DNA of 64,000 nt from Anaeromyces robustus (lineage: Eukaryota > Neocallimastigomycota > Neocallimastigomycetes > Neocallimastigales > Neocallimastigaceae), in NCBI GenBank assembly GCA_002104895.1, contig MCFG01000007.1, forward strand, positions 304,501 to 368,500, in the 5' to 3' direction. The translations under genes were made by a program, and so were the position numbers. This document shows, in pieces, positions 44,515 through 58,264 of this stretch (its first letter is position 1; each line of letters opens with the position of its first letter). The notes beneath the pieces were generated by a model, which saw only the letters and a program-made list of their open reading frames with translations, made no database searches and was not told the origin of the DNA.

Positions 44515-47194
44515 CAATTTCCATCATTTAAATTAAAAACAGATTATAATAATATTAATATGAATAATAATATACCCAATATATCATCATCTTTTTACCA
44601 TCCCAAAGTAGATGATATAAATAATATTATTATTAATAATGATCAATTATTATCATTTAATCAAAAAATTGGCATTAACAATAATAATGATTTTGTTAAT
44701 AATAACATAAATGTTAATAATATAAATAATAACAATAAACCCATTATTATGGGGAATAAAAATACTTTAGCATCATCTTCATCTTCAGAATTAAATATTA
44801 ATCAAAATATTAATAATAGTAATAATACCAAAGACAGTATATTATTTCCATCTTTCTCACCACTAATAATTACCACTAATAATAACAATAATAATATTAG
44901 TTATAATAATAATAATTACAATAATAATAATGATAATAATAATGATAATAATAATGATAATGATGAAATAAAGATACAAACCTTAAGTATTAATGAAGCT
45001 CATGATCTTATTGATGTAAGTATTAAGAAATAAAAATTTAAAATATATAGAAAAAAAAAAATAAAATTACCATTTATATATAATACTCAATATTTCGATT
45101 CGATATTTTTGATTTTATCTATACTATATATAGATTTCAGATAATCTAAATTTGAAAGATAATCAAATTAAATATTTCCAAGATAATGATTATAATAATA
45201 ACTTTTTAACAATGAATTTAAATAATAATAATGATAATAATAATGATATCAATAATAATAATGATAATGATAATGATAATAATGAAACTATTGATAATCC
45301 AAATAAAGAAGTAGAATTATTAAGTAACTTAAGTCATCAAGAGTATATTAGTTTAAAAGAGAATAAATTAAAAGAACTAAATAGTATTGAAAATGAAGAA
45401 AGTAAAAGAAGTAAAAATAATGATGATGATGAAAATAATGAAAACATTAAAACTCAAAATTTCTATACAAAAGACATCTTTTCAGATAAGGAATTAGAAG
45501 AAAATTTCAAAATGGATAATACAGAAATATCATCTATGTCAATTATTTTTGAAAATATAGAAAATGATCCTAATAATATAAATATCAATGATATAAATAC
45601 TAATAATAGTATTATTTCTTTAAAAGTTTCTGAAAAGGATTCTATTTTAAATGTCGATCATACACTTGATAATAGTGATAGTTTTCATTATAATTATAAT
45701 AATAATAATGATGATAATAATAATAAAATAAATAGAAATTTGAATAATGATAATAATGATTTTTTGAATATAAATAATATAAATTCCTTTAAAGTTTCAT
45801 CTGATGTATCTACTTTAAAACCACAAAATATAATTAGTAATAAAAATAAATATAAACTTAATAAACATGAAGAAGGAGATGTAAAAGAAGAGAAAAATGA
45901 ATATAATTTGAATAAAAATAGAAATTTACCTGAAAATAAAATTAATATTGATAGTGATTATAATAATGATAATCGTAATTCCACAATTTTAAAATGTGAA
46001 TCACCATTATCAATAGCATTAAATTCCCCCATAATAAAAAAAAATCTTAATTCTATAGAAAATAAGATCAATCCTTTTGAAATAAATTCACCATCATTAT
46101 CTAACAATTCATCCTTTATAAATACAAATCAAAAAAAAATAAATGAAAATAATGATAATGATGAAAATGTAAATGAAAATAGTTTTAAATCTTCATTAAA
46201 AGATTTTGAAAGAAAATCATTAATTAATATAGATAAGTATATTCAACAAGATCAAGACCATACTGATACTAATTTTTTCATTACAAAAGAAATCAAAAGT
46301 AAAATGGAATTAAAAAATGAAGATATCAATGATAACGATAATAAAAAAATTGGTTCTACAGAAAAAGAAGAATTATTAGATTCATCTAATGATTCAACTT
46401 CTTTTGATAAAATTAGTATTCATCTTAAAGATTCTCAAGGACAAAATATGAATAGAATAATAGAAGAAAATAAATTAAAATCAATAGAATATAATAAAAT
46501 GTTAAAAAGAAATGAAGAATTATTAAAAGATATTCATCAATCTTCTTTTTCCAGCCCAAATTCAAATTCAAATTTGGATAATGATAAAATTGAAATTCCT
46601 AATTCAATTAAATCTACCGATCTAGATTCAGATATACCAGAAATTATTAATACTTATGAAAATAAATCAACCAATATAAATATTATAAAGAAAAAAATAG
46701 ATAGTAGTAGTAGTAGTAGTAGTAGTAGTGATAATGATAGTAACAATAACAATAATAACAATAAAAACCATGATATCTATAACGATAACGATGATAGTTT
46801 TGATACAGATCCAATGGAAGAGTTGAATAACCTTAGTAAAAAAATTAAACATCTATATAATAATCATCCTTTACTTCAGTCAAATTCATTCAAAAATATT
46901 AGTATTAGTCGTCATAATAATGAGATAGGAAAATTAGGTAATTTAGAAAATGATTCTAAACTTAACTACAACTATAAAGAATTGGATTACCAAAATCAAA
47001 TTCGAAGTCAAAGTCAAAATCGTGAATCTTCAATTAATTATGATATTATGAAAAAAATAACACAAAATTCAGATAAACATCACCATTTAATTGTTAATCG
47101 TTGGAATAATGAAAGATTTAAAAGAAATAATGATGAATCACTTAAAAATTTAGATTCCTCTAGTAGTAATAATAATATTAATGATAAAAATCAA

Positions 47195-47236
<42 letters not shown>

Positions 47237-47682
47237 TCATCTACTACCTCAACAACAAAAACAACATCATCTTATCAACAACTTTATTCTAAATTAAGGC
47301 ATTCCTTTACCACAAATTCTTTAACATTTAATACTTTAAATAAAGATTATAACATTAATAATGATGATGGAAAAATTTCATCCACTCATTCAAATGATTT
47401 AATAAATATTCATTCTAATAATTCAATAAATGAAAAATATCTTCGAAATAATTCAAATGGTAAATATACTTTTTTTTTTTTTTTTCATTTTATTAAATAT
47501 CAATTATTAATAAATTATTAATATAACTCTTAAACATTACTTTTTTCAATATAATTATAATACTTATAAATTTAATAGAAATAAGTAGTGATGCTTCTTC
47601 AAAACCACCATTACCTTTTTATAAAAAAAGAACTCAATCTACAGATGAGATTTTAAGAATTACCAAAATATTTTCAGATTAA
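36687..47682 (+). CDS. C2CD3-like centriolar multi-C2-domain protein, about 3,416 aa
   Basis: Six exons: 36687-37374, 37494-37883, 38028-39512, 39758-45015, 45134-47459 and 47579-47682, with consistent phases. The N-terminal block (about residues 40-225) has IPPKVKG...FLTVNINTLIWK...VKVRLQWWGDD, matching the start of animal C2CD3 (LPP-VEG, LTVN-IWK, VRVRWWG). Further C2-like segments lie at about 699-875 (LKFWLNLNTVISIEIEAI), 1060-1190, 1360-1630, 1670-1870 and 2026-2222. The last has LQFKVWHLSK...LIGTANIYLKPLLS...GWYNI, again C2CD3-like. Human C2CD3 is about 2,350 residues; the excess here is mostly Asn-, Asp- and Ser-rich inserts and a disordered tail. C2CD3 acts at the centriole distal end in appendage assembly and ciliogenesis, which here implies basal-body function in zoospores. 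The second and third exon donors (GTTTTA, GTTTGG) are non-optimal. Confidence 0.9.
38279..38367. repeat. AAC/AAT coding repeat (poly-Asn) in C2CD3-like gene
   Basis: An in-frame run of Asn codons that changes from mainly AAC to pure AAT. Codon mixing in the first half suggests it is older than the pure AAT half. Confidence 0.9.
44437..44515. repeat. (AAT)n coding repeat (poly-Asn) in C2CD3-like gene
   Basis: Uninterrupted AAT codons in frame within the disordered C-terminal half. Similar shorter runs lie at 39926-39971 (followed by GAT/Asp codons to about 40020) and 47202-47236. Confidence 0.9.
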
Positions 47683-48630
47683 TTACTTTTTTTTTTTTTT
47701 CATCTTTTCATTTTTAGTTTTATTTATATTTCATCATACTTAAATTATTCATACATTAAAATATATCTAATATTATACTTATTTAACGATATTCTTTTTT
47801 TTTTTTTAAGATTTTTTCTATTGTTATTAGTTTATTTAATTTTTTTACTAAAATATTAACTATTCGTTTTATATTTTTTTTTATTTGTTTTTTTTTTGTT
47901 TTTAAACAATATACCCTATTTTAGTTTTTTTATATTACATGAATAATTTAAATTAATTATCCTTAATTATTTATATATATTATATTTAATTTATATTATA
48001 TTAAAATATAAGGATAATTAAATATAATATATATAAATAATTATGTTTATGTATTTTTATTTACAAAATATAAGTATAAAAAAAAAAAATAATAATAAAA
48101 TAAAATAAAATAAAATAAAATAAAATTGAATTATTCATTTTTATTGAAATATTTTCTTTATTATTTTTATTTATAAACTTTTTTATTTATAAATATTTAT
48201 TTCAAATATTATCATTTTAAAAAAAAATGAATAATATTAAAAAAATTAATAAATTCATTTATTAATTTAACATTATTTTCACTTACAAAAAAAATTTTTT
48301 TTTTTTTTTTTTTCAAAAACTTCTTTTTTTTTTTTTTTTTTGAAACAATTATATTGTTGTCATATAATTTAAAAAATAATAATATATATTTTTAACATGA
48401 AATTGTAAAAACCATTAATCATAATTATTTTAACAACAATTAAATAAATAAATAAGAATAAAATTAATAAATAATAGTAATTATTATAATAATAATAACA
48501 GCAATAATCGTTCTAATATTTTTTTTCGTGTGTGTGTGATGTTTTTAGTTTTTACAATAATTAATATATTACTATTTTATCTTTTTTTTTTTATTTTTAC
48601 TAATTAATAATTTATTTCTGATAAATACAA
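47683..48630. other. Convergent 3' region between C2CD3 and CUL4
   Basis: Tail-to-tail intergenic DNA. Contains T-runs, an (AAAAT)n tract (48099-48125), poly-T (48294-48313, 48326-48342) and the inverted repeat at 47964-48043. No gene seen. Confidence 0.6.
47964..48043. repeat. Inverted repeat, 28-bp perfect arms, 24-base loop
   Basis: Arm 47964-47991 (starts TAATTATTTATATATATTAT) is the exact reverse complement of 48016-48043. The loop is 47992-48015. A second overlapping pair, ATTATCCTTA (near 47957) and TAAGGATAAT (near 48009), could form an alternative stem. It lies between two convergent genes. Confidence 0.9.
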
Positions 48631-49432
48631 CTATAAAACATAATGGTAAATGGTATTATTTGCTAAATCTCTTTTAATATAGTCACGTTCAATTAAACTT
48701 TCAATTCTCGTTTTAATATCTTGTGGCTAAAAAATAATAATTATAATAATTAATTGTAAAATTTTGTTAATATATATATAATTTTTTTTATATATATTTA
48801 ATATTTAAACTTACCATTATTGAGAATTTTAATTGCTTAAATAATTCACTTAATAATATTGGATGACTTATTGTTTTACGAGCCTTCATAATTCTCACAA
48901 TAGCAGCATCAATCTATATAATATATTTAAACAAAAATAAATTAATAAAAAATAAAGATAATAAATTTTTTTATATGAACATATAATCTTAAATAATAAT
49001 AAGAATAATAATTAATTAATTTTTTTTTTTTTTTTCATTCTCTCTCTTACTTGATATTGACGATCCTTGAAAACTTTTTCACGTGTTGTTTTTCTTTCTT
49101 CAAGACTTTCTTTAGCTTGAATACTATTAATTTTTAATACTCTAGATGCACTTTCAAAATCTTTATTAAATGCAAAGGAATCACTTTCAATAACGTTTTT
49201 ACCTTCAGTACTTTTAATTAAAACTTTATATTTACCACAAGATAAACTTTGTAAAGATTTTTTTAATTCTTTTGTATTCATTTGTGTCACTGCTTCAATT
49301 TCTCTATAAGTTAACACTTCACCATTATTAAAAAGTAATAAAATTATAGCTTGTGCAAGAGATACTATTAACTCTTTTGGACTCTATAATAATGAAATTT
49401 AATATTAATAAATAATTTTATATAATTACCAT

Positions 49433-49475
<43 letters not shown>

Positions 49476-49728
49476 TGAAATAATATATATATATATTTGT
49501 ATAAATTTTATAAACATATTAAAAAATATCTAGAAATAATATACATATAAACACATATAAATATATATACTTAAAATAAAATAATTACCTTTGGGAAATC
49601 TGCTTTTAATACACAAAAACCTAACGAATTTTGCCATTGTAACACTCTTCCACTATGTGATTTTAAATAGAAATCTGAAAAAGTATTTTGGCATTCCAAA
49701 AGCTTTTAATTATATAAATATTGAAGAA

Positions 49729-49769
<41 letters not shown>

Positions 49770-50084
49770 TAGAAGAAAATGTTGAAATGTTAAAAAAATT
49801 TAAATAATTAAAATCAAATAATTAAATATAATATAATAATAACATTTTAATCATCAATTTACTATAAAAAATAAAATATAAACAATAAAAATAAAATATA
49901 TAAATAAAAAAAATTATACTTCTTTAGGCATATTATAATTAGATTGAGGATAAGATGGCCAAAAACCAGAGGTAAGAACATTAACATATAATGATATATT
50001 ACCAATTCTTGAACATTCAGCAGTCTTATATGATTGTAAATATATAAATAATATAAACATTCAACGATTTTAATATATAAAAAT

Positions 50085-50122
<38 letters not shown>

Positions 50123-50846
50123 ATATAATATAATATAATATAATATAATATAATATAATATAATATAATATTTTCATTACTTTATTAAATTCAGCAATAA
50201 GATCTTTTGAAATACTCATATCTTTAAACATGCCCTCAAGTTTTGATGTATAACCACCACCACATTCTTTTTAATTATTAATATATATATTCAAATAAAA
50301 GAAAAATTAATATTATAATAATTTTTAAATTATAAAATTTAAATTTTTAAAAATTTTAATATTTTATATAATAATTTCTATATATTGACAAAATTTTATT
50401 ATTTTTTACCATCTTTTAATTTAGCTATCATACTCTTTTCTAAATCAATATTTATAGATTTACTAAATAATAATAATCTTTTGGAAAGATCCTTTTTATA
50501 ATAAGCTTCAAAAATATCTTTTCCATTAATAAAACGGAATAAGAACATACATCTTTCTTGTATTTCTTCAATAGTTTCTTCTGGAATATTTCTAACTTGT
50601 CTTAATTTACTATCAATATATTTAGATATTAATTCAGCTGGTTTATTTTGTCTTTCATTAATAAATGTTTCAAAACCTTCCTTGACTGTATTTACAAATC
50701 TTTCATTATTAGAAAATGATAGTTCCAGTACATCATCTAAATCTTTTTTAAAGTCCAACAAAGATTGAATCATTATAGGATCTTTTGATGAATCTAAAAC
50801 ATAAAAAGAACCAGTTTTCTTTATAATTATTTAAAAAAGAAAAAAG

Positions 50847-50882
<36 letters not shown>

Positions 50883-51259
50883 AAAAAAGAAAAAAGAAAA
50901 AAGAAAAAAGTAATAAATAAAATAACACATAAAATTTTAATAACAATTACAACAATTATTACAGTAAATATATTAAGAAAAAAATTAAAATAAAATAATA
51001 TTAATTTTTTATTACTTTTATATAGTTGCAGAAGTAAACTCTTAATGATTCAAGTAAGTCAACTCTATTAACAAGATTATATAATCTGTTTAAATCAGTA
51101 TATGATTTTGTATTTATTAAATGATCAAATCCTGTTATTTAATTAACAAATATATATTAGTATAAGTAAAAATAAAGATTAGTTAATTAATATTTTTATT
51201 ATAAATAAATGAATGAATATTAATAATAAAACTATTTATAAAAAATATATAATATATAG

Positions 51260-51291
<32 letters not shown>

Positions 51292-51801
51292 AATAATTGT
51301 TAATATATATATTAAATGACTTAATAATATTTATTATTTAATATATTTGAAATATTCAATTGTTTCAATATATAAATATATAGATATTTTTAAGTATTTT
51401 TACCTTTTTCCAATATTACATTAATATAATTTTTAATCATTTCATTTTCAACAATAGATGTGACATTTTTCCTTGTTATACTATCAACATAACCATTATA
51501 ACAACCTAAATTACATCTTTCAACCTCTTCATTTAAATAAGCCTCAACACGTTGTAAATATTCAGCAATTAATTGACCATGATTAGTGGCCACAGTAATT
51601 TTATTAATATAAGATCTACTTTCATTTCTATAAAATTCTGTAGAAGCATCTAAAAATGAAATTTCAAAATCTTCATATATATTTAAATCTATAAACATTT
51701 TTATTATAGTTCTTAATAATATATAGGTATTTTTTTCATTTCCTGCCATAAAATTCTTTTGTCTTTTTTTTTTTTTTTTTTTGTTGTTGTTATTGTGGTT
51801 G

Positions 51802-51833
<32 letters not shown>

Positions 51834-51951
51834 TAATATTATGATAGTTATAATGATTATGATTATATATAATATGAATTTTAATTTATGATTTCAATTA
51901 ATTTATTTATAAAGTTATTTATTAATTATTGTTAATTGTTGTTAATTATTG

Positions 51952-51983
<32 letters not shown>

Positions 51984-52704
51984 TATCACATTCAATGAAT
52001 TGAAGTAAATCATTAATAGTTTTTATTCTTATATTAGTAATGTTAACAACATAAGTTTTAAATAATTCTAAACCCAATGACCATAATGATCCTATTTTTA
52101 TTTCTCTTAAAGCGTAAGTACGATCCAAATATAAAAATATACTTCTTATCATTATCTTTTTAGTTGTTGTTATTGTTGTTAAGGGGAAAAAATAAATAAA
52201 TAATATATATTAATTAAAAATAAAAATAAAATTAATAATGAATTTTATTTTTCTAACAATAATTAATATTTTAATACTAACCAGTTTTTTACAAAATGAA
52301 ATCCAAAGTGAACTTAAAGAGACTATAAAATTTTCATCTTCAAGTCTGAAAAAATATATATATTATATTTTTAAATTGATATATTATATATTATTATTTA
52401 AAAATAAATAACATATATTAATTAATAAAATTTTATGGTATTAAAAAAGAAAAAAAGAAAAAAAGAAAAAAAAGGAAATCCTTTTGTAATAATAAATTCA
52501 TATTTTACTTTGCTGATATATTAATAAATTCTTGTTTAAGGTAGTTTATTAATTCATTTTTAATATTTTCATAAAGTTTTGAAGCATAATTATATTTACA
52601 AAGATTTTCACAAAGCTAAATACAAATGTTTATAAGTATTTAATTGAATAAGTTAAAAACTATTTATAACAAATTAAAACTAATACATATTCTTTATAAT
52701 TTAA

Positions 52705-52747
<43 letters not shown>

Positions 52748-53275
52748 AAACCGTGTATAATTCTTCTAAACTATCAGATAATGGTGTAGAATTATAAATT
52801 GCATCCATAGCTGTTTTTAATCTTTTCCATTCCATATCAAAATTTATTGTTAATGTTGGAATATCTTTTATATATAATATTGATTCAATAAATTAAAAAA
52901 AAAAAAAAAAAAGCATTTGTTTTATTTAAATAAAAATTTTCAATTAAAAAAAAAAAAAAAAAAAAAAAAAATTTGTATATGTATATTCATATTTTAATTA
53001 TTTCAACATAACAAAATGAATGGAAGTTAAATAATAATAGTAATATATAAACCTTGTAATGGACAAAATTCAATTTTTTTTCTAGTAGTCTTGATTTCAA
53101 ATTGTTTTCCATCTGTTGGAAAACCTAATAAATTATTATCTGCATTATACATATTAACGTCATTCATTTTATTAAATGCTAAATCTGTTTTTGCTCTTTT
53201 ATTTCTTTCTAAATGATTATTAAAATAGAGATTTTTTTTCCCCTTTAAAGAAAATGTCTTTCTTAAACTATTCAT
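48631..53275 (-). CDS. CUL4: Cullin-4, scaffold of CRL4 ubiquitin ligase
   Basis: Fourteen exons: 53053-53275, 52752-52864, 52509-52615, 52282-52345, 51983-52155, 51404-51762, 51016-51131, 50410-50818, 50181-50266, 49920-50024, 49589-49702, 49051-49383, 48815-48913 and 48631-48726. Every phase agrees, giving 798 residues (human CUL4A 759). Family signatures: [54 protein letters not shown]; then [20 protein letters not shown]; and the C-terminal neddylation segment [19 protein letters not shown] with its modifiable lysine after IVRIM. The winged-helix end is [14 protein letters not shown]...YHYVL. The LEGMFKDM and KNERF-like wording favours CUL4 over CUL1 or CUL3. CUL4 binds DDB1 at its N-terminus and RBX1 at its C-terminus, in DNA repair, replication control and chromatin. 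The first 70 residues are a divergent basic tail with possible nuclear-localisation character (ERNKRAK). Confidence 0.95.
50103..50170. repeat. TAATA pentanucleotide repeat in a CUL4 intron
   Basis: An AAT tract (50089-50114) is followed by about ten TAATA units in the intron 50025-50180 region... specifically between exons ending 50181 and starting 50024. Confidence 0.85.
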
Positions 53276-53768
53276 ATATTTATTATTGAATTTATATTCT
53301 TTATTATTATAATTTTAGGTATTATCCATTTATATATTTATAATAAAATTATATAATATTAAAAATATACATAAATAATACAATTATTAAAATTAGTTAC
53401 AACAGTTTATTCATTCTTATTTTCTTTATCATTAAATATATTAAATATTATATATTATTTAACATTTATAATAACGTTTGATTTTTGAAGTCAATATTAT
53501 AATTATATATAATAAAGATATATACAAAAATAATAAGGTTTTTTCCTCTTAATGAAATTCACTTTAACGCATTTAAATATCTATATTCTTTTCTTGATTA
53601 TTAATAAAAATATTCTATAAAATATATATTTAAAAAAAAAAAAAAAAGTTATTAAAAATGAATTTTAAATTATATATTACTTTTAAATTGTAAATCTTTT
53701 AACTTTTTACATTTTTTTACTTTTTTAAAAAAAATAATTATTAATTATATACATAATTATATACATTA

Positions 53769-53805
<37 letters not shown>

Positions 53806-54162
53806 TCATTATTTATTATTCATTAATAATAAAATTCAACAAATAAAAAAAAGAACAATACAAAAAAAAAAAAAAAATTAGAAAAGCAAAAGCTATATAC
53901 ATTTTTAAAAGATGATTATATATATATTTAAATAAAAAAATGTTTTATTAAAAAATAAATTTATCATAAATTAAATTTTTATAATATTATAAAATATATT
54001 AATTATTTATAAAAACATAATCAAAGATATTATTGAGAAAGTTATATATATAAATATAAGAGTAGAAGAAATATTAAAAAAAAAAAAAAATACTTTTTAT
54101 ACTTTTACAATGAAAATTCTTCTAGATAAAAAAAGAAGCAATATTTGTATATTTTTTATTTC

Positions 54163-54199
<37 letters not shown>

Positions 54200-54643
54200 A
54201 ACTTTAAATTTTTTTAATTTTAATATATATTAATAAGTAATTTATAAAATTAATTAATAGTTCAAATATTAATATTTCTTAATAATTTTTTTCTCAAAAA
54301 TTTAAATTTAATAAATTATAAAATGTATCATAATTATCATTATACTATTATAAATTTTAAATATGATATTAATAATAGTATAATGAAATTACAATATATA
54401 TAGATGATAAGTAAATATTAAAATATTACTTTTGTTATTGTAATTAATCAAAAATAAAATATAAAAGATTATCTTTTTTTTTTTCCTGTTACTAATGAAA
54501 ATTTTATTTAATTATTAATATAAAAAATATTAAAAAGAGTTAAAAAAAAAAAAATAAAATAAAACTATATATATAAATCTTTAAATAATTAAAATAAAAT
54601 AAAATTTAGGAATAATAAAAAATATTAAAAAAATGTTTGGTTT

Positions 54644-54687
<44 letters not shown>

Positions 54688-55031
54688 TTGTTGTTGTTGT
54701 TGTTGTTGTTATTATTGTAATTATTCTAATTATTGTAATTAAAATTATTTAATTTTTATGTTATATTAATTACTATATCCATATCAATATTATTAAAAAA
54801 AAAAAATAGAAAAAAAATATTATATCAAGAAAAAAAAAGATTATAAATTACAAAATTATCTATTTATAATACATATTTATATGATATAATACAACTATAT
54901 TACATAAAATATAATAAATATAATGTAATATATTTTATTATTACAGGATATAGTAAATAATAAATAATAATAATAAATTAAAGAAATATCTATCTATATA
55001 TAAATAATATAAATATTCTTAGTCATTCAAT
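53276..55031. other. Intergenic between CUL4 and the 8-cysteine gene
   Basis: CUL4 promoter side and 3' region of the next gene, both on the minus strand. Contains ATT repeats (53771-53802), poly-A (54165-54198) and poly-T (54649-54686) runs, the latter followed by TTG repeats. No gene seen. Confidence 0.6.
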
Positions 55032-55934
55032 TTAATTAAATGCCATAAAAATTAAAAACATAATAGCTATAGTAATATAAGTTCTTGTAATTGAAATTCC
55101 AGATATGTATGAATCTTCAATTATAACATTACTAAGATGATCAGTAGCATTTATTGGCTTTGTACCTGTATTATTACTACTAGCTTCTATAATGCCATTA
55201 TTAAGATTACCATTCATAGTGTTGTTATTGGAATTCATATTAAAGTTTGAATCAGTAGTAACATTTGGATTAGTATTGGTATTTAAGTTATTATTAGTGT
55301 TGGTATTAGTGTTGGTATTAGTATTAGTATTAGTGTTGGCATTAGTGTTAGTATTAACGTTAGTATTAGTGTTGGCGTTAGTATTAGCATTAGTATTAGC
55401 GTTAGTATTAGCGTTAGTATTTGCATTAGTATTAGCATTAGTATTAGCATTAGTATTAGCATTAGTATTGGTATTAGTTACAGTAGAAATGTATTGAGAA
55501 GGATCATTAAAATAATTATTTTGAACACAATCTATATAACATTGGTTTAAATTAGCCCAATCAGATGGTAAATTATTTGGATATTTAGCAAGGCAACCAT
55601 TTTGACAATCAGCTGTTCTAAGTACTGAATTATGATCTGGAGAAGGAACATTATAACAAGAAGCTACACAATTTAATTCATCATTACAATTTAATTCCTT
55701 CAAACATTCTTCTGGAGCTATTAAAATTAATATATTTGTATAAAGTAAAATTATATAAAATACATAAAATATATAAAAATTTTTTAATACAAAAATATAT
55801 ACAATTTTATTATTAATTATATTACTACTAATAAATAAAAAAGAAAAAAAAAACTTACTGTTAAATGGTAAACAATTAATACCAGAGATAAATAATAATT
55901 GAGCTAAAAATACAATTTTATTCATGTTGAACAT
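55032..55934 (-). CDS. Secreted, probably GPI-anchored 8-cysteine protein with TNxN repeats
   Basis: Two exons, 55859-55934 and 55032-55717, separated by a 141-base GT...AG intron, giving 253 residues. The N-terminus MFNMNKIVFLAQLLFISG is a signal peptide, with cleavage probably near INC/LPF. A compact domain follows with eight cysteines: ECLKELNCNDELNCVASCYN, ADCQNGC, NQCYIDC, in the order C-C-C-C-C-C-C-C. It resembles cysteine-rich surface proteins of early-diverging fungi, but no named family can be proven. Next comes a tandem TNAN/TNTN tetrapeptide region (likely O-glycosylated stalk), then an Asn-rich segment, and a C-terminal hydrophobic stretch ITIAIMFLIFMAF typical of a GPI signal. 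Probable cell-surface protein. The intron has no stop and keeps frame, so the unspliced frame (300 residues) is also open. Confidence 0.8.
   Translation of the reverse strand: MFNMNKIVFLAQLLFISGINCLPFNSKFFFSFLFISSNIINNKIVYIFVLKNFYIFYVFYIILLYTNILILIAPEECLKELNCNDELNCVASCYNVPSPDHNSVLRTADCQNGCLAKYPNNLPSDWANLNQCYIDCVQNNYFNDPSQYISTVTNTNTNANTNANTNANTNANTNANTNANTNANTNANTNTNVNTNTNANTNTNTNTNTNTNTNNNLNTNTNPNVTTDSNFNMNSNNNTMNGNLNNGIIEASSNNTGTKPINATDHLSNVIIEDSYISGISITRTYITIAIMFLIFMAFN
55283..55484 (-). repeat. 12-bp coding minisatellite (TNAN/TNTN tetrapeptide)
   Basis: Repeated units of the form ATTAGTATTAGC / GTTAGTGTTGGT on the plus strand encode Thr-Asn-Ala/Thr-Asn on the minus strand. Third-position variation between units (A/G, A/C) with conserved peptide suggests selection at protein level or an older array. 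Confidence 0.9.
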
Positions 55935-57067
55935 TTTATAAATTAAGTATGAATATAGTATTTAATTATTATAAATATTTTTAATTTTAAAATTATTTTT
56001 GAATATACTGATAATATTATTAATTTTGACAATCTTTCTTCAATGAAATATTAAAAAATTGTAGCTTTATTATGTGCAAGTAAAAATGTGGTTTTCTTAT
56101 GTAAAAAAATTACTACAATTTTAAATATAAATGATATATAAACAGCTTTAATAAAATATTAAAATAATCTATATTACAAATGAAATATTAACAAAGTTAA
56201 GTATTGAATAAAGATATAAAAAAGAATATTAAATGTTAATCTTCTTTATATTCTCTATTCAATAATAATGCTTTTTCTTATTTGTATATATTTTTATCAA
56301 GATTTAAATCTGATTAAAAAATATTGAAGCTATTAAAATAATAATCCGAGAAATAAAAACAAAAAAAAAAAAAAACGACATAATACAAAATTATTAATAG
56401 TAAAATATAATAAATAAATAAATACAATAAATTTTAATAATAATAATATAATATATTATTAATACTAATATTAAAACTATTAAATAAATATAATTTTTAT
56501 AATAGTATGTTATTTATATATTTTATTTATATTATTTTATTTAAATTATTATATTATGTTTTAAATAATAATATATTATTATTAATTTAGTTAATATAAA
56601 ATAAATTAATTGATTACTATATTATGTATATATTATAATTTAAGATTCATTATAAAGAATTTGATAAATTTTGAATTTTCTTCAAAAAAAAAAAAAAAAA
56701 ATTAATGTGCCATTTTTTTTTAATATATAATAAATTAAAATATTATTATAATATAATATATATACATATAATATACTTTATATATTGTACAATATATTAT
56801 TCAATATATTTCATTATAGTGTAACATAAAATAAAATATTTAATACATTTAACAATGATATAAAATATATAAAAAAGTTACCTAAAATTAATTATAGAAA
56901 AATTAAAAAATATATTAAAAATTATTATTGTTATTCAATTCTATTTATAATTTATAATTTATGATTATATAAATTATATAAATACTATTAATAAATAAGT
57001 ATCCATAATATATTATTATAGATTATAATATGTTATATTTCCATTTCATATATATTATTGTAATACA

Positions 57068-57183
<116 letters not shown>

Positions 57184-58011
57184 TAAAACATAATTCATTA
57201 AATATTTTCATTATCATTCTATCCATTATATTCATTTAATTATATAAAAAAAATATAATATGAAAAATATTTAATATAAAAATCATTTAAAAATCTTTTT
57301 TTTTCTACCATTTGACATTACATCCTTTTCTTAGCTTTAAAAAATTAATTGACTGACTTTTAAAATCCATTTTTAAAGGATAAATTATTATATATTAAAT
57401 TATCATAATAATTATCATTAAATAATAAAAACTAAAAACTTATAAATTTAATTTAACACCAATCCAATATTTAATTTAAATAATATATAATAAAATATTT
57501 TTTAATTAATTACTATTACAATATTACAATAAGAGTTTAATAATTACAAAATTACCTTTTTTATTTATTTTTATTATAAAAAATACATATATGGATAAAG
57601 CTAAATGAATCACAGTTATAGTTATGATAAAAAAAAAATAAAGTTCTAATTAAATAAATAAAAACTTATAAGATGAATGCTTATATATAAAAAAAATTAC
57701 CTTAATTATTTTTATATTTTTCATTCATATAATATATATAATATATACTATTTACATTTTACTTAAATATTTAAAGGAAAAAAAAAAATAATCACTTTTT
57801 AAATTTTAAAAATGTAATTATATAATATGATAATGCAATAAAATAATTATAATAAGCCATTAAAAGAAATCATAATAAAAATATGTGTTTCTGTTTTGTT
57901 TTTGTTGTTTATTTTGTTATTTTGTTACTCTTAACAGAAAGAATAAATTTATTATTATTATGATGATGATTTAATTAATATTTTATGATATTAATATTTT
58001 TTTAACTTTAC

Positions 58012-58264
<253 letters not shown>

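Noticed and set aside
55192-55497. Val/Leu-rich plus-strand open frame
   Set aside because: It is the antisense of the TNxN repeat of the 8-cysteine gene.
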